64,000 nt of DNA from Pseudomonas sp. LFM046 (GTDB lineage: Bacteria > Pseudomonadota > Gammaproteobacteria > Pseudomonadales > Pseudomonadaceae): contig NZ_JYKO02000001.1 of assembly GCF_000949385.2 (NCBI RefSeq), positions 2,504,620-2,568,619 on the forward strand, in the 5' to 3' direction. Below the pieces are notes generated by a model. It saw nothing but the letters and a program-made list of their open reading frames with translations. It did no database searches and had not been told where the DNA came from. This document shows, one piece after another, positions 54,138-62,161 of the stretch. The first letter of the stretch is position 1. Every line of letters starts with the position of its first letter. The position numbers and the translations under genes are program-made.

Positions 54138-54171
54138 AAAAAAGCCCGAACAACCTCTCGGTCATTCGGGC
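54138..54171 (-). terminator. Terminator of the SDR-tautomerase operon
   Basis: The minus strand reads GCCCGAA...TTCGGGC followed by six T (54143-54138). The arms are 7 bp around a 14-base loop that contains further pairing. Confidence 0.85.
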
Positions 54172-54203
54172 AAGGGGGCGAGCCCCCTGGCGGATCGGTT
54201 CGC

Positions 54204-54410
54204 TCAGCCAGGTTGCTGCCGGCGGTATTCGGTCGTGGTGATCCCGGAGTAGCCCCAGTTATCGGTGTCGACTTCTTCGATCACGATGTGGGTCAGGTCC
54301 GGGCGTTTGCCCAGGACCCGTTGCAGGGTCTCGGTGATTTCGGCGATGACCTGGGCTTTCTGCTCGCGGGTCACGCCATCGCGGGTAATGCGTACGCTGA
54401 CGAAAGGCAT
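54204..54410 (-). CDS. 4-oxalocrotonate tautomerase-family enzyme
   Basis: The 68-residue protein MPFVSVRITRDGVTREQKAQVIAEITETLQRVLGKRPDLTHIVIEEVDTDNWGYSG has the catalytic N-terminal proline. It is of the length and beta-alpha-beta fold of 4-OT subunits. It would isomerise an enol/keto compound or a related substrate. It follows an SDR gene by 13 bp in the same direction and ends at a terminator. Confidence 0.88.
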   Translation of the reverse strand: MPFVSVRITRDGVTREQKAQVIAEITETLQRVLGKRPDLTHIVIEEVDTDNWGYSGITTTEYRRQQPG

Positions 54411-54423
54411 GGTGTTTTCCTCC

Positions 54424-55161
54424 TTACCAGGTGCCGGTGCTCATGCCGCCGTCAACCGGCAGTACCACGCCGGTGGTGAAGCTGGCGTCCGAGAGGTAGA
54501 GCACCGCGTCGGCGATGTCCTGGACCTGGCCGATATGGCCTACCGGCTGCAGGCCATTGAGGAAGTCGCGGATCGACGGATCGTGCATCGGTGTCTCGAT
54601 GATGCCGGGGGCCACGGCGTTGACCTTGATGTCATGGGGCGACAATTCCAGGGCCAGGGCACGGGTGAACTGGTTCAGGCCGCCCTTGATCAGGGTCGGC
54701 AACGAAGCCGGTACGTCCCGGTTAGGCTGAATGCCGACAGACGCGGTGATGGTGATGATGTGCCCCTGGCGACGCGGAATCATGTGTCGGGCTGCTTCCT
54801 GGGAGGCGTAGACCACGCCCTTGAGGTTGGTGCCGAGCATCGACTCCAGGTCCTCTTCGCTGTAGTCGGTGATCGGGCTGGGAATGAAGATGCCCGCGTT
54901 GTTCACCAGCACATCGACCTGGCCGAAACGCTCGATGGCGCGGTCGAACAGACGCTTGGCGGTGTCCGGTCTGGCGATATCGCCTGCCACGCCGATGAAG
55001 TTGGCGGGATTGCCCAGTTGTTCGGCGGCGGCTGCCAGGCGTTCTTCACTGCGGGCCGAGCCGACGACGTTGAAGCCGCGTGCCAGGTAGGCCTGGGCCA
55101 GGCCAAGTCCGATGCCGCTGGAAGCGCCCGTGATCACGACAGTTCTGTTGGTGCCTTGCAT
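54424..55161 (-). CDS. Short-chain dehydrogenase/reductase with atypical active site
   Basis: The 245-residue protein has the NAD(P) motif GASSGIGLGLA near residue 14, NNAGIF near 88, and an APGIIETPM C-terminal region. The usual catalytic Tyr-x3-Lys is changed: LPTLIKGGLNQF keeps the lysine but has proline where tyrosine should be. Classic SDR chemistry is therefore doubtful, or the mechanism is altered; relatives with such a change exist in proteobacteria. It is in one operon with the tautomerase. Confidence 0.87.
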   Translation of the reverse strand: MQGTNRTVVITGASSGIGLGLAQAYLARGFNVVGSARSEERLAAAAEQLGNPANFIGVAGDIARPDTAKRLFDRAIERFGQVDVLVNNAGIFIPSPITDYSEEDLESMLGTNLKGVVYASQEAARHMIPRRQGHIITITASVGIQPNRDVPASLPTLIKGGLNQFTRALALELSPHDIKVNAVAPGIIETPMHDPSIRDFLNGLQPVGHIGQVQDIADAVLYLSDASFTTGVVLPVDGGMSTGTW

Positions 55162-55405
55162 GACGATGATCCTCGATTGGAGGGAGAAGACTCAGGATGT
55201 GCAGAGGGCGCCGCTCTGTTGGAACCGACTATATTTGTGCCGGATTTGCGGATAAATAAGTCATCCAGCACTTCAGTTGATACCTCGTGTAATGAGTCGC
55301 TTCGCGGCAAGTGCGCTATCTGGGGGGCGGGCTGTCGATTCGCCGGACGGCCAATCGACCAGTGAGTGATTGGCTATCGTCTTTCAACTCACCAGGAGGT
55401 GCGCC

Positions 55406-55906
55406 ATGAGCAAACGGATCAACACCATCACCCCATGCCTGTGGTTCGACGACCAGGCCGAAGCCGCCGCCAACTTCTACGTCGGCATCTTTCCAAACTC
55501 GAAGATCAACGCCATCAGCCGCTACGGCGAGGCGGGCAAGGAGGTTCATGGCAAGGAAGCGGGCTCGGTGCTGACCGTCGAGTTCGAGCTGGACGGCCAG
55601 ACCTTCACCGCCCTGAACGGCGGGCCGGTCTTCAGCCTGACCGAGGCGGTGTCCTTCCAGATCAACTGCGAGACCCAGGACGAAGTGGACTTTTACTGGG
55701 ACCGGCTTTCCGCCGGAGGGGACAAGAACGCCCAGCAATGTGGGTGGCTCAAGGACAGGTTCGGCCTGTCCTGGCAGGTAGTGCCCAGCGTGCTGATGGC
55801 CATGATGCTCGACCCGGACACCGCGAAGTCCCAGCGCGCCTTCACCGCGATGCTGAAGATGCAAAAACTGGATATCGCCACGCTGAAGAAGGCCTACGAC
55901 GGCTGA
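55406..55906 (+). CDS. PhnB-like VOC-family protein
   Basis: The 166-residue protein MSKRINTITPCLWFDDQAEAAANFYVGIFPNSKINAISRYGEAG has the 3-demethylubiquinone methyltransferase/PhnB-type VOC fold. It contains GQTFTALNGGP and a W-Q-V-V-P segment (GLSWQVVPSVL). Members are widespread with no firm biochemical role. An AGGAGGTGCGCC ribosome site fixes the ATG at 55406. It is a single gene. Confidence 0.87.
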   Translation: MSKRINTITPCLWFDDQAEAAANFYVGIFPNSKINAISRYGEAGKEVHGKEAGSVLTVEFELDGQTFTALNGGPVFSLTEAVSFQINCETQDEVDFYWDRLSAGGDKNAQQCGWLKDRFGLSWQVVPSVLMAMMLDPDTAKSQRAFTAMLKMQKLDIATLKKAYDG

Positions 55907-55926
55907 ATGTCGGAACCTGCCTGGTC

Positions 55927-55956
55927 GTAGGGTGGATCGCGCTCCATCGATCCACC
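55927..55956. repeat. Intergenic GTAGGGTGGA repeat, copy 2
   Basis: GTAGGGTGGATCGCGCTCC...GATCCACC forms a hairpin (GGTGGATC/GATCCACC) like the one at 45168. It is followed by further inverted GGCGG/CCGCC segments to about 56010. Confidence 0.65.
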
Positions 55957-56069
55957 TTTCGCGCTTACCGGCGGCTCCGCCTGGCGGGCTGTCCACCAGG
56001 CGGCGGGTCACCGCGAGTCGTTGGGCTTCGCTGCGCCCTGCACCAACCTACGAAACGCGATGGCGCCCA

Positions 56070-57059
56070 TCAGGCCTCCACATTGACCACCACGCGGCCA
56101 CGTACATGGCCCGCCAGCAGGTCGCCGGCCACCGCGATGGCCTCCCCCAGGCCGATCTCGCGGGTGATGGCATCCAGTTGGGCGATGTCCAGGTCCCGAA
56201 CCAGGCGGTTCCAGGCCTCGATCCGCTCGGCGCGGGGGCGGGTGACGCTGTTGATTCCCAGCAGGCTCACACCGCGCAGGATGAATGGCGCCACGGTGGC
56301 CGGGAAGTCCATCCCCTGGGCCAGGCCACAGGCGGCTACCGCGCCATCGGCATGCAGGCCGGCGCAGACATTGGCCAGGGTATGGCTGCCCACCGAGTCG
56401 ATGGCGGCGACCCAGCGCTCCTTGCCCAGCGGGCGGCCAGGCTCGGACAGCTCGCTGCGATCGATGATCTCCGCAGCGCCCAGACTCTTCAGGTAATCCG
56501 CCTCGCTGGTGCGGCCGGTGGCGGCCACCACCCGGTAGCCGAGGCGGGCGAGCAGGGCGATGGAGAAGCTGCCGACGCCACCGTTGGCGCCGGTCACCAG
56601 CACGTCGCCCTGGCCGGGTTTCAGGCCGTGGCGCTCCAGGGCCAGCAGGCAGAGCATGGCGGTGTAGCCAGCGGTGCCGATGGCCATGGCTTGGCGCGGG
56701 CTGAAGGCGGAGGGCAGGGGGATCAGCCAGTCGCCGTTCAATCGCGCTTTCTGCGCCAGCCCGCCCCAATGGGTTTCGCCCACTCCCCAGCCGTTCAGCA
56801 GCACCAGGTCGCCCACCTTGTAGTCGGGGTGGCTGCTGGCTTCCACCGTGCCGGCCAGGTCGATGCCCGGCACCATGGGGAACTGACGCACCACCGGAAT
56901 CTTGCCGCTAATGGCCAGGCCGTCCTTGTAGTTGAGGGTGCTGTAGGCCACCCGCACGGTCACGTCGCCCTCGGGCAGCTGGGCGTCGTCCAGTTGGGTG
57001 TTGCTGGCGCGGTAACCGGCTTCGTCTTTCTCGATCAGGATTGCGTTGAACATGCTCAC
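56070..57059 (-). CDS. acuI: Acrylyl-CoA reductase-like medium-chain dehydrogenase (AcuI/YhdH)
   Basis: The 329-residue MDR-family enzyme begins [50 protein letters not shown]. It has PGIDLAGTV, the AVGRTS-like [21 protein letters not shown] segment and the [13 protein letters not shown] motif. E. coli YhdH/AcuI reduces acrylyl-CoA, a toxic 3-hydroxypropionate or DMSP product. It lies 42 bp downstream of a TetR gene in the same direction. A palindrome sits 10 bp before its start. Confidence 0.9.
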   Translation of the reverse strand: MSMFNAILIEKDEAGYRASNTQLDDAQLPEGDVTVRVAYSTLNYKDGLAISGKIPVVRQFPMVPGIDLAGTVEASSHPDYKVGDLVLLNGWGVGETHWGGLAQKARLNGDWLIPLPSAFSPRQAMAIGTAGYTAMLCLLALERHGLKPGQGDVLVTGANGGVGSFSIALLARLGYRVVAATGRTSEADYLKSLGAAEIIDRSELSEPGRPLGKERWVAAIDSVGSHTLANVCAGLHADGAVAACGLAQGMDFPATVAPFILRGVSLLGINSVTRPRAERIEAWNRLVRDLDIAQLDAITREIGLGEAIAVAGDLLAGHVRGRVVVNVEA

Positions 57060-57068
57060 ACCTCCATT

Positions 57069-57083
57069 TAGACCAGTTGTCTA
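57069..57083. promoter_or_regulatory. TetR operator candidate at acuI
   Basis: TAGAC-cagtt-GTCTA, a perfect 5+5 palindrome 10 bp ahead of the acuI start. The same palindrome occurs ahead of the tetR gene at 57747-57761 (TAGAC-cgatt-GTCTA). Confidence 0.8.
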
Positions 57084-57101
57084 TAAATAGGCCCGGAAAA
57101 C

Positions 57102-57734
57102 CTAGCGCGGTAATCCGGCGAGAAAACCCTTGATGAATACATCCAGCGGGACATTGTCCCGCGTCAGCCGCGCGCGCTGCACGGCGCCTTCCCAGCCGAT
57201 CCAGAAGAACGCCGCCAGCGCGTCGCAATCGGCCCCGGCTGCCAACTCACCCGCGTCCTGCGCCGTGCGCAAGACGCGAGCGAGGCGGTCCTGCCAACTG
57301 CGCAGCGTGCCTTCCAGCTCCAGGCGGAAACTGTCCGGAAGAATGGCCACTTCCTGGCCCAGGTTGCCCACCAGGCAGCCCCGCGTGAACTGAAAGCGGG
57401 TCATGCCGGCCTTGGCGTCCTCGACGAAATTCTCCAGGCGTTGGAGCGGGGGGACCTCGTCCTGCAGGAACCAGCGATCCAGTTTATGGGCGAAGTAGCT
57501 GGAATAGCTGTCCAGCACCGCCTGGCCGAACGCCTCCTTGCTGGCGAAGTAGTGATAGAAGGAGCCCTTGGGAACGCCCACGCGCTTCAGCACCGTGTCG
57601 ATGCCGGTGGACATGAAACCCTGCTCGGTGAGGATTTCCATGCCGCAGCGGATCAGCGCGTCACGGGTGTCTGGGTAGTCGCGGTCCACCTTGGGCGGTC
57701 GGCCGCGGCGTGGTTTGGAAAGGGCGTCGGTCAT
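57102..57734 (-). CDS. TetR-family transcriptional regulator
   Basis: The 210-residue regulator has a TetR N-terminal HTH: DALIRCGMEILTEQGFMSTGIDTVLKRVGVPKGSFYHYFASKEAFGQAVL. A helical C-terminal ligand domain follows. It most resembles the AcrR/NemR-like AcuR group that guards quinone or acrylate enzymes. Identical palindromes before it and before acuI suggest it represses both and is relieved by an electrophile. Confidence 0.9.
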   Translation of the reverse strand: MTDALSKPRRGRPPKVDRDYPDTRDALIRCGMEILTEQGFMSTGIDTVLKRVGVPKGSFYHYFASKEAFGQAVLDSYSSYFAHKLDRWFLQDEVPPLQRLENFVEDAKAGMTRFQFTRGCLVGNLGQEVAILPDSFRLELEGTLRSWQDRLARVLRTAQDAGELAAGADCDALAAFFWIGWEGAVQRARLTRDNVPLDVFIKGFLAGLPR

Positions 57735-57746
57735 GGCGGGGGATTT

Positions 57747-57761
57747 TAGACCGATTGTCTA
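57747..57761. promoter_or_regulatory. TetR operator candidate at tetR
   Basis: TAGAC-cgatt-GTCTA lies just upstream of the tetR start and matches the operator at 57069-57083 in both arms and in most of the spacer. Confidence 0.8.
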
Positions 57762-57831
57762 GAGAATCAATCAGAGAAAGGTAGTGGGGGCGAATCAACT
57801 CGCCCCCACCCCCTCTTCGCCTTGGCAAGCG

Positions 57832-58719
57832 TTAGGCGGGGATATCGCCCAACACCGCCCGGATTCGCTGGGCGATATGGCCGACGTGGGTCTCCAGGGC
57901 GAAGTGCCCGGTATCCAGCAGCTCCACGACCGCGTTGGGGTTGTCGCGTTTGTAGGCCTCGGCGCCCGGCGGGATGAAGAAGGGATCGTGTTCGCCCCAG
58001 ATCGCCAGTGTCGGCAGCCGTGTATCACGGAAGAACGCCTGGAACGCAGGGTAGAGCGCAAGGTTGTTTGCGTAGTCGAGGAACAGATCCAATTGAATGT
58101 CCTTGTTGCCAGGGCGTTCCAGCAACAAGGCATCCAGGTAGTACGACTCGGGGGCGATCAATTCGACGTCCTTCACGCCGTGAACGTATTGCCAGCGGGT
58201 GCCTTCCAGGTTCAGCACGGCGTCGTGCACCATTTTCCGGCGCTCGGGATTGTTCGGTTCGGCCCAGTAGGCGCGGATAGGTTCCCAGGCATCGCCCAGG
58301 CCTTCCAGATAAGCGTTGCCATTCTGCGATACCAGTCCGGTGACGCGTTCCGGGTGGGCCAGCGCCAGTCGCAGGCCGGTAGGGGCGCCGTAGTCGAAGA
58401 CATAGAGGGCATAGCGCTTCAGGCCCAGTTTCTCGACGAAGGCACCTAGGGTGACGGCCAGGACGTCGAAGCTATAGCGGTATTCGCGCTCCGCCGGCAC
58501 TTCGGTGAATCCGAAGCCTGGCAGGTCCGGGGCGACGATGTGGAACCGGTCGGCCAGCAGTGGAATCAGGTCGCGGAATTGGTGGGAGGAACTGGGATAG
58601 CCGTGGATCAACAGTAGGGTGGGGGACGCCGGGTCTCCAGCTTCGCGATAGAAGACACGAACGCCATCGGCTTCTACGAAGCGGTTGCGGACCGGGATAT
58701 GGGCGAGGGGCGAGGTCAT
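57832..58719 (-). CDS. Alpha/beta hydrolase (epoxide hydrolase/haloalkane dehalogenase-like)
   Basis: The 295-residue protein has the HGYPSSSHQFRDL oxyanion motif. An aspartate sits at the nucleophile elbow (YVFDYGAP), as in epoxide hydrolases and dehalogenases rather than a serine. The acid GEHDPFF and DTGHFALETH histidine complete a plausible triad. The cap domain contains YAEWPN-like RAYWAEPNNPERR. The start at 58719 removes an unlikely extension. It is divergent from the CGNR regulator gene, with a palindrome between. Confidence 0.88.
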   Translation of the reverse strand: MTSPLAHIPVRNRFVEADGVRVFYREAGDPASPTLLLIHGYPSSSHQFRDLIPLLADRFHIVAPDLPGFGFTEVPAEREYRYSFDVLAVTLGAFVEKLGLKRYALYVFDYGAPTGLRLALAHPERVTGLVSQNGNAYLEGLGDAWEPIRAYWAEPNNPERRKMVHDAVLNLEGTRWQYVHGVKDVELIAPESYYLDALLLERPGNKDIQLDLFLDYANNLALYPAFQAFFRDTRLPTLAIWGEHDPFFIPPGAEAYKRDNPNAVVELLDTGHFALETHVGHIAQRIRAVLGDIPA

Positions 58720-58758
58720 GGCGGCTTTTTCTCCGTAACTGGTGTTGCGTTGATGAAT

Positions 58759-58794
58759 GGTTACAAGGTCTGAGTATGATCTCAGCATGTAACC
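58759..58794. promoter_or_regulatory. Nested palindrome between hydrolase and CGNR genes
   Basis: GGTTACA (58759-58765) and TGTAACC (58788-58794) are exact inverted arms. Inside lie CTGAG (58770-58774) and CTCAG (58781-58785). It is placed in the middle of the 177-bp divergent region and is a candidate operator for the CGNR protein. Confidence 0.75.
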
Positions 58795-58896
58795 TGTCAA
58801 CGTTTTTTATAAAGGTTACCTTGGTCGCTCGTCGTAACTGCACATGGACGTCTTATGGGGTTACACTTCAAGGCATTCCTTTCACGGAGTGCCACC

Positions 58897-59475
58897 ATGA
58901 CTGACACCACAGTTACCGCCCCAAGCGAGCCCCTGGTGCTGGCTGACCATCCGGTCCTCGACATGCTCAATACGCGAGCCGTGGTAGACAGTGCTCCATT
59001 CGAGTTCTGGCGCAGCGATGCAGATGTGCAGGCGTGGCTGGTGCGCACGGGATGGAAATTGCCTGCCGCGAGCTTTCCTCAAGGGGAGTTGCTGCAAGCG
59101 GCGTTGACCCTGCGGGAAGCGGTGCGCGAGCTGGTAGAACAGCGCAAGGCCGGCGAACACGGCCGCCCCACCGTACTCAATCGGTTCCTGGCCACCCCCA
59201 GTCGGCTGTGCCTGGACTGGTCAGTTGACGGTGAACCTCGCCTGCATAGGCTGCGCGACCGTGCAACGGCCGAGCAGTATCTGGCGCCCCTGGCGGAGGC
59301 AGCGGCGGAATTACTCGTGGAAGGCGACTTCAACCTGGTGAGGGTCTGTGAGCACCCGGACTGCGTGCTGTGGTTCTACGATCGCACTAAATCTCATCGG
59401 CGCCGGTGGTGCAGCATGGCCCTGTGCGGAAACCGCCATAAGGTTGCTGAGTTCCGCAAGCGCAAGCAGCAGTGA
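58897..59475 (+). CDS. CGNR zinc-finger regulator (ABATE domain)
   Basis: The 192-residue protein has an N-terminal ABATE-like domain (about residues 15-130). Its C-terminal zinc finger contains C151 and C156 (CEHPDC), then C172 and C177 in WCSMALCGNR, giving the CGNR name. It ends in a basic tail KRKQQ. Such proteins are predicted DNA-binding, one-component regulators. Divergence from an alpha/beta hydrolase suggests that gene is its target. Confidence 0.88.
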   Translation: MTDTTVTAPSEPLVLADHPVLDMLNTRAVVDSAPFEFWRSDADVQAWLVRTGWKLPAASFPQGELLQAALTLREAVRELVEQRKAGEHGRPTVLNRFLATPSRLCLDWSVDGEPRLHRLRDRATAEQYLAPLAEAAAELLVEGDFNLVRVCEHPDCVLWFYDRTKSHRRRWCSMALCGNRHKVAEFRKRKQQ

Positions 59476-59742
59476 GGGGGAGGTAGGGCGCCGCGCCGGA
59501 CTTCTAGCCGGGGTATTCCTGATTTTTCGATTGCGATAGGGAGGGCCGGCGATCCCGGCCGACCTGCGGCTGATTCAGGTCAGGCCACAACTGCAACTCC
59601 GATGAACGGTCGGCTATTGGCGCGATTTGCGAAGGCACTGACACGCAATGAAAAGTCTCGAGGTGGCGATGGCGGCACACTGGGCGCACCTACAACAAGA
59701 AATTGCTCCATGCCGGTTCGGCCGGGATGGCGGAGGACCACC

Positions 59743-59886
59743 ATGCGCCACTATCTCGCTTTCCTCATTGCACCTGCTCTGCTGGGCGCCATGCTTCTGG
59801 CTTCTCTGCTGAGCGACCCGCAAGCTCACTACTCGAACGCTGCCTTCGGCGTTCCACTGGTCAGCCTCGGCGAGATCTTCCAGTAA
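59743..59886 (+). CDS. Small secreted or membrane peptide
   Basis: The 47-residue frame MRHYLAFLIAPALLGAMLLASLLSDPQAHYSNAAFGVPLVSLGEIFQ follows a CGGAGGACCACC ribosome site. One hydrophobic helix or signal peptide (about residues 5-25) is clear. Function unknown; it lies between a CGNR gene and an Rrf2 regulator. The upstream 59476-59742 stretch shows no other gene. Confidence 0.6.
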   Translation: MRHYLAFLIAPALLGAMLLASLLSDPQAHYSNAAFGVPLVSLGEIFQ

Positions 59887-59923
59887 CCGTCGTTACCGCC
59901 CAGACGGTCGCACTGAAGCCGGT

Positions 59924-60457
59924 TCAGAGCGGCCCGACTTCCGTCTTGCCATCACTTCGATCGTTCATCCAGCGCAGGACCTGCTCGCCGAATTCCGGGG
60001 GAGCCTTGCGCGCCACGCGGCGGACCAGATCGAGCACGGTCTGCTGGGCCAGCGCTTCTTCCATGCGCTGCTGGGCCTGCATCATCACCGCGTGAATGGA
60101 GCAGGGGCCCATCGTGGCCCAATCCGGCGCAGGGCAGTTGCCGTCGAAAAGCGCACAGCGCTCCCGCACGTCCCGACACTCGAAAATCTGCTTGTCCCCG
60201 TCGATGGCGCGGACGATGTCCAGCACCGTGATCTCGTCCGCCGGCCGTGCCAGGCGGAAACCGCCGCGCACGCCTTCGGTGGCCTTCACCAGTCCCGCCT
60301 TGGCCAGGCGGGTGAAGACCTTGGCCAGCAATTCCGGGGGAACGCCCTGCAGCTCAGCCAGGGCGCGCACGCTGGCTTCGCGGCCATCGCCTTTCTCGTC
60401 TGTCAGGTAGAGGAGGCAGTGGATGCCGTACTCAACCCCCGCGCTATACAACGCCAT
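59924..60457 (-). CDS. Rrf2-family transcriptional regulator, probable Fe-S sensor
   Basis: The 177-residue protein MALYSAGVEYGIHCLLYLTDEKGDGREASVRALAELQGVPPELLAKVF has the Rrf2 winged helix. Cysteines 94, 101 and 108 (CRDVRERCALFDGNC) are positioned like the cluster ligands of IscR/NsrR. C119 lies close by. It likely senses iron, NO or redox state. It is divergent from an NADH dehydrogenase gene. Its size is somewhat longer than IscR. Confidence 0.88.
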   Translation of the reverse strand: MALYSAGVEYGIHCLLYLTDEKGDGREASVRALAELQGVPPELLAKVFTRLAKAGLVKATEGVRGGFRLARPADEITVLDIVRAIDGDKQIFECRDVRERCALFDGNCPAPDWATMGPCSIHAVMMQAQQRMEEALAQQTVLDLVRRVARKAPPEFGEQVLRWMNDRSDGKTEVGPL

Positions 60458-60785
60458 TTATAACTCCGACTACTACAATCGCCTTTATTGGGCCTTTCTT
60501 TGACGCCATGCCGTTTTCAGGATGGCTTGCACGCGGTGCTATCACGTCCGGCAATGGCTCAATGCTAATGGGTCTGCGGTAATAGACCCAGATTTATTGA
60601 GGTCTGGAAACGATGATGGCGACGAGCGGGGCACCGGGCAAGAAAAAAAGCTTGCCGATTTTAACTGCGATCAATACAGTCGTAGTTAGTCGGTGTGGTT
60701 CGAGACAAGAACCTCAGAATCCGGCAGGACCATGTCGGGCGTGCCTGCCCGCGAGAACCTCACTTTTCGCCTTGTGGAGATACCC
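60458..60785. promoter_or_regulatory. Divergent control region between rrf2 and ndh
   Basis: About 330 bases. CCGACTACTAC at 60466-60476 is close to the inverted form of GTAGTTAGTCGG at 60682-60693, one near each gene. They could be paired Rrf2 sites. Frames reading into ndh from 60693 are not supported by the family. Confidence 0.5.
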
Positions 60786-61988
60786 ATGAAACAACGCATC
60801 CTGATCGTCGGCGCCGGCTTCGGCGGCATGTGGAGTGCCCTGAGCGCAGCCCGTCTGCTGGACCAGCATGGTCGCGACGATGTCGAGGTGGCGGTACTTG
60901 CGCCCCAGGCCGAACTGCGGATCCGTCCGCGCTTCTATGAGCCGGACGTACACAAGATGGTGGCGCCGCTGGGCGAGCTGTTCGACGCGGTGGGCGTGAG
61001 CTTCGTGCAGGGCTCTGCCGAGCGCATTGACGTTGAAGGCAAACGGGTGGGCTATCGCAACGCCCATGGCCAGTTCGCCGAACTGGGGTATGACCGCCTG
61101 ATCCTGGCCACCGGCAGCCAGGTGGTACGTCCGGCGCTTGCCGGTGTCGAGCATGCGTTCGATGTGGATCAGTTGGAAGAAGCCGTGCGCCTGGAACGCC
61201 ATATACAGAACCTGGCCGAGCGTCCGGCATCGAACAGCCGCAATACCGTGATCGTGGCTGGCGGAGGTTTCACCGGTATCGAGGCCGCCGCGGAAATGCC
61301 GGCGCGTCTGCGAGCAGCGCTGGGGGAGGGCGCCGATGTGCGGGTGATCGTCGTTGACCGTGGCAGTGAGATCGGCGCGGCACTGGGCGAAGGGCCGCGT
61401 GGCGCCATCGCCGAGGCATCCGCCGAACTGGGCCTGGAATGGCGCCTGAACAGCGCCGTGGCCTCTGTTGATACCCGTGGCGTGACGCTGGCCAGCGGTG
61501 AGCGCATCGACGCCGACACCGTGGTCTGGACCGTGGGCGTGCGAGCCAGCTCGCTGACCGAGCAGGTTCCGGCGGAGCGTGATGGCCAGGGCCGCCTGCA
61601 CGTCGACGCCAACCTGCAAGTGCCGGGATTCGGCGGCCTGTTCGCCACCGGCGACGTGGCCAAGGCGGCGTGCGATGACGAGGGGAACCACGCACTGATG
61701 TCCTGCCAGCACGCCATCGCCCTGGGGCGTTCGGCCGGCAACAACGCGGCGGCGAGCCTGCTGGGCGTGGAGCCCATCCCGTATAGCCAGCCCAAATACG
61801 TGACCTGCCTGGACCTCGGCGCCTGGGGGGCGGTATTCACCGAAGGCTGGGACCGCCAGATCAAGTTCGAGCGCCAGGAAGGCAAGGCCATCAAGCAGCA
61901 GATCAACGGCTTCTGGATCTACCCGCCGGCGGCTGATCGCGCTGTCGCACTGGCCGCAGCTGATCCACTGATCCCGGTTGTGGCCTGA
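60786..61988 (+). CDS. Type II NADH dehydrogenase-like FAD oxidoreductase
   Basis: The 400-residue flavoprotein begins MKQRILIVGAGFGGMWSALSAARLL. FAD binding at GAGFGG, NADH binding at VIVAGGGFTGIEAAAEM and the second FAD motif ATGDVAKA are intact. Such enzymes pass electrons from NADH to quinone without pumping protons. It is the likely target of the divergent Rrf2 regulator. Substrate might be another carrier; the family is broad. Confidence 0.88.
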   Translation: MKQRILIVGAGFGGMWSALSAARLLDQHGRDDVEVAVLAPQAELRIRPRFYEPDVHKMVAPLGELFDAVGVSFVQGSAERIDVEGKRVGYRNAHGQFAELGYDRLILATGSQVVRPALAGVEHAFDVDQLEEAVRLERHIQNLAERPASNSRNTVIVAGGGFTGIEAAAEMPARLRAALGEGADVRVIVVDRGSEIGAALGEGPRGAIAEASAELGLEWRLNSAVASVDTRGVTLASGERIDADTVVWTVGVRASSLTEQVPAERDGQGRLHVDANLQVPGFGGLFATGDVAKAACDDEGNHALMSCQHAIALGRSAGNNAAASLLGVEPIPYSQPKYVTCLDLGAWGAVFTEGWDRQIKFERQEGKAIKQQINGFWIYPPAADRAVALAAADPLIPVVA

Positions 61989-62161
61989 TCACTGACGGGT
62001 AACCACTCGCTGCCACGCCGTCCTGCGCGGTGTGGCAGCCGGTTTCTGGGCGGGGCTGCGGCTGGCCGGGTTGCCCGAATGACCTAGGCCATGCTTCCCG
62101 ACTTGCACGCGGCTCATGGCGATTGATAGCCTTCCGGGCCTGAAAACAAGCAGGCCCGGGT

